A model generated the notes under the pieces. That model searched no databases. It was given only the letters and a program-made list of their open reading frames with translations, and was not told where the DNA came from. The translations under genes were made by a program, and so were the position numbers. Positions 40,652-42,402 of a stretch of 42,402 nt of DNA are shown in pieces. The stretch is from CAZEPJ01 sp964514105 (GTDB taxonomy: Bacteria > Desulfobacterota > Desulfocorpusculales > Desulfocorpusculum). Numbering within the stretch: the first letter of the stretch is position 1; every line of letters begins with the position of its first letter. The stretch lies in the NCBI GenBank assembly GCA_964514105.1, contig CAZEPJ010000041.1:1-42402 (forward strand), in the 5' to 3' direction.

Positions 40652-40964
40652 GATGATTCACATTTGCGACACCCCGCCCAAAGGAGGCAACCCACGAAGA
40701 CCCCGCAGGGGTTCACCATGAACGCGCGGCCGGTGCCCCTCCAGGACGCCTGGCCACCGGAGAGAGGAGCCCGCTTGGGCGGGGCCATGCCCCCGCAGCA
40801 GGGCGCGCACGCCAAGGGACCGGGGTGGCACGGAGGAGAAAGCACGCTGGGGTCGCCTGCCCTGTGAATCGGCACAGGTTCATCATGGCACGCATCGCAC
40901 GGCGCTCGGTGACGCCGGCACATGGGCGCCCCGAACCCAAACCGAAGACGAAAGGAGAGCGAAA
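40652..40964 (+). other. long katG leader or spacer without a supported gene
   Basis: 313 bases separate the predicted -10 from the katG start. Two short frames exist: one beginning MIHICDTPPKGG at 40652 (22 codons) and one at 40664 (67 codons); neither resembles a known family. A small ACCCC-GCA-GGGGT hairpin lies near 40705. Either a second promoter exists closer to katG, or the leader is unusually long. The rest of the 40472-40964 gap holds only the direct repeat and the promoter listed separately. Confidence 0.4.
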
Positions 40965-42402
40965 ATGAAAGACGAGAGCAAGCACCCGGTCATGGGATCC
41001 ACCGCCCGCGGCGGCACGTCCAACCGGGACTGGTGGCCGAACCAGTTGAACCTCAAGATCCTGCATCAGCACTCGCACCTGAGCAATCCCATGGGCGAGG
41101 CGTTCAACTACGCCGAGGAGTTCAAGAAACTCGATCTCGAGGCCGTGAAGAAGGACCTCTATGCGCTCATGACCGACTCGCAGGACTGGTGGCCGGCCGA
41201 TTGGGGACACTACGGGGGACTGTTCATCCGCATGGCGTGGCACAGTGCGGGCACTTACCGCCAGGGCGACGGCCGCGGCGGCGCGGGGACCGGCAATCAG
41301 CGTCTGGCCCCCGTCAACAGCTGGCCGGACAACGTGAACCTGGACAAGGCGCGCCGTCTGCTTTGGCCCATCAAGCAGAAATACGGCAGGAAGATCTCCT
41401 GGGCCGACCTGATGATCCTGGCCGGCAACTGCGCTTTGGAATCCATGGGCTTCAAGACCTTCGGTTTCGGGGGCGGGCGCGTCGACGTCTGGGAGCCTGA
41501 AGAGGACATCTATTGGGGCTCCGAGGCCGAGTGGCTCGGCGACAAGCGCTACTCCGGGGACCGCGATCTCGAAAACCCCCTTGCCGCCGTGCAGATGGGC
41601 CTGATCTACGTGAACCCGGAAGGGCCCAACGGCAACCCGGACCCGGTCGCCTCCGGCCGCGACGTTCGAGAGACCTTCGCGCGCATGGCCATGAACGACG
41701 AAGAGACCGTAGCCCTGGTCGCCGGAGGGCACACCTTCGGCAAGTGCCACGGCGCCGGACCCGCCTCCCATGTGGGCCCCGAGCCCGAAGCCGCCCCCAT
41801 CGAGGAGCAGGGCCTCGGCTGGAGGAGCAGCTTTGGAAGCGGCAAGGGCGGCGACACGATCGGCAGCGGCCTGGAGGGGGCCTGGAAGCCGAACCCGACC
41901 CGATGGGACATGGGCTATCTGAAGGTGCTTTTCAAGTACGAGTGGGAATTGGTCAAGAGCCCGGCCGGCGCGCATCAGTGGTTGGCCAAGGACGTCGCCG
42001 AAGAGGACATGGTGCTCGACGCCCACGACCCCTCGAAAAAACGCCGCCCCATGATGACCACGGCGGACCTCTCGCTTCGGTTCGATCCGGTCTATGAGCC
42101 CATCGCGAGGCGCTACCTGGAACACCCCGACCAGTTTGCGGATGCCTTCGCCCGGGCGTGGTTCAAGCTGACCCACCGGGACATGGGCCCCCGCTCGCGC
42201 TACCTCGGCCCGGAGGTTCCGGCCGAGGAACTGATCTGGCAGGACCCCGTCCCCGCGGTCGATCACAAGTTGATTGATGCGAAGGACATTGCCGCTCTCA
42301 AGGGCAAGATCCTGGCTTCGGGGTTGTCCGTATCCCGGCTGGTGTCCACCGCCTGGGCCTCGGCGTCCACCTTCCGCGGCTCCGACAAGCGCGGCGGGGC
42401 GA
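40965..42402 (+). CDS. katG: catalase-peroxidase, 3' end outside window
   Basis: The first 479 codons of a bifunctional heme catalase-peroxidase (usually about 730 aa). The distal heme pocket is seen in FIRMAWHSAGTYR (Arg, Trp, His), the proximal His in LVAGGHTFGKCHG, and the Met-Tyr-Trp crosslink partners in MAWHS, GLIYVNPEG and RMAMND. The start of the C-terminal copy reads VSTAWASASTFRGSDKRGGA at the window edge. The ATG has GGAGAGCGAAA upstream, good spacing. With the PerR gene just before it, it forms a peroxide-defence pair, a common arrangement in anaerobes exposed to oxygen. No defect is visible in the part present. Confidence 0.96.
   Translation, partial: MKDESKHPVMGSTARGGTSNRDWWPNQLNLKILHQHSHLSNPMGEAFNYAEEFKKLDLEAVKKDLYALMTDSQDWWPADWGHYGGLFIRMAWHSAGTYRQGDGRGGAGTGNQRLAPVNSWPDNVNLDKARRLLWPIKQKYGRKISWADLMILAGNCALESMGFKTFGFGGGRVDVWEPEEDIYWGSEAEWLGDKRYSGDRDLENPLAAVQMGLIYVNPEGPNGNPDPVASGRDVRETFARMAMNDEETVALVAGGHTFGKCHGAGPASHVGPEPEAAPIEEQGLGWRSSFGSGKGGDTIGSGLEGAWKPNPTRWDMGYLKVLFKYEWELVKSPAGAHQWLAKDVAEEDMVLDAHDPSKKRRPMMTTADLSLRFDPVYEPIARRYLEHPDQFADAFARAWFKLTHRDMGPRSRYLGPEVPAEELIWQDPVPAVDHKLIDAKDIAALKGKILASGLSVSRLVSTAWASASTFRGSDKRGGA

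Noticed and set aside
40664..40867. 67-codon frame before katG
   Set aside because: No family, no ribosome site at its start, composition like other non-coding GC-rich stretches; treated as leader.
1..42402. tRNA, rRNA, CRISPR array, transposase or prophage genes
   Set aside because: I looked for tRNA-like cloverleaf ends, regular direct repeats with spacers, and transposase or integrase motifs on both strands and found none that I could support.

Overview
The window is visibly GC-rich, densely coded DNA. It most likely comes from a strictly anaerobic, sulfate- or sulfur-metabolising bacterium of the Desulfobacterota (formerly Deltaproteobacteria). The markers for this are a 16-heme HmcA-type cytochrome with Tmc/Hmc membrane partners, an orange-protein (ORP)-type cluster of NifX-like proteins and Mrp/MinD ATPases, a YedE/TusA/DUF3343 set, and two sigma-54 activators. 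The species cannot be named from the sequence alone. No rRNA, tRNA, CRISPR array or insertion sequence was seen.

Layout. (1) 1-9017: a decayed arginase-family gene cut by the window edge, RNase D, a minus-strand set lipB - lipA - class III aminotransferase, a cyclase-family hydrolase, the remnant of a histidine kinase running into an HDOD-GGDEF protein, and a DsrE-family protein. (2) 9349-22157: a PAS-type sigma-54 activator, then a near-consensus -24/-12 promoter and a ten-gene plus-strand run. The run encodes TmcD-, TmcC- and TmcB-like proteins, HmcA, HmcD-like, HmcB, HmcC, three stand-alone receiver proteins and a sensor kinase with c-type heme motifs in its periplasmic loop. The likely job is electron transfer between periplasmic cytochromes and the membrane/cytoplasm, with a sensing module at the end. 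(3) 22186-24931, minus strand: YedE transporter, TusA-like carrier, DUF3343 protein and an NnrD-like kinase-fold protein, read from a good sigma-70 promoter inside an AT-rich patch. (4) 25072-33100, plus strand: a second PAS-type sigma-54 activator, then a cluster of four NifX-like proteins, a DUF5320 protein, three Mrp-type ATPases (two with ferredoxin inserts), a CGGC protein, an IscU-like scaffold and a DUF59/MIP18 protein. This resembles the ORP complex loci of Desulfovibrio but has more metallocluster-assembly genes. (5) 33188-39884: FmdB zinc ribbon, a nitronate-monooxygenase-like flavoprotein, a DUF364 protein, two metallo-beta-lactamase-fold proteins, a DUF169-dephospho-CoA-kinase fusion, a radical SAM protein and a DsrE-like protein. 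(6) 39907-42402: a PerR-type Fur regulator and catalase-peroxidase KatG (cut by the right edge), each with a promoter overlapped by a similar palindromic operator.

The two sigma-54 activators and the heme kinase each carry a PAS domain with a similar cysteine triad ending in Cys-Pro. This suggests that redox or metal state is read by related sensors that control the electron-transfer operon and the ORP-type cluster. That link is inference. The gene calls rest on motifs read by eye, and no database search was possible.
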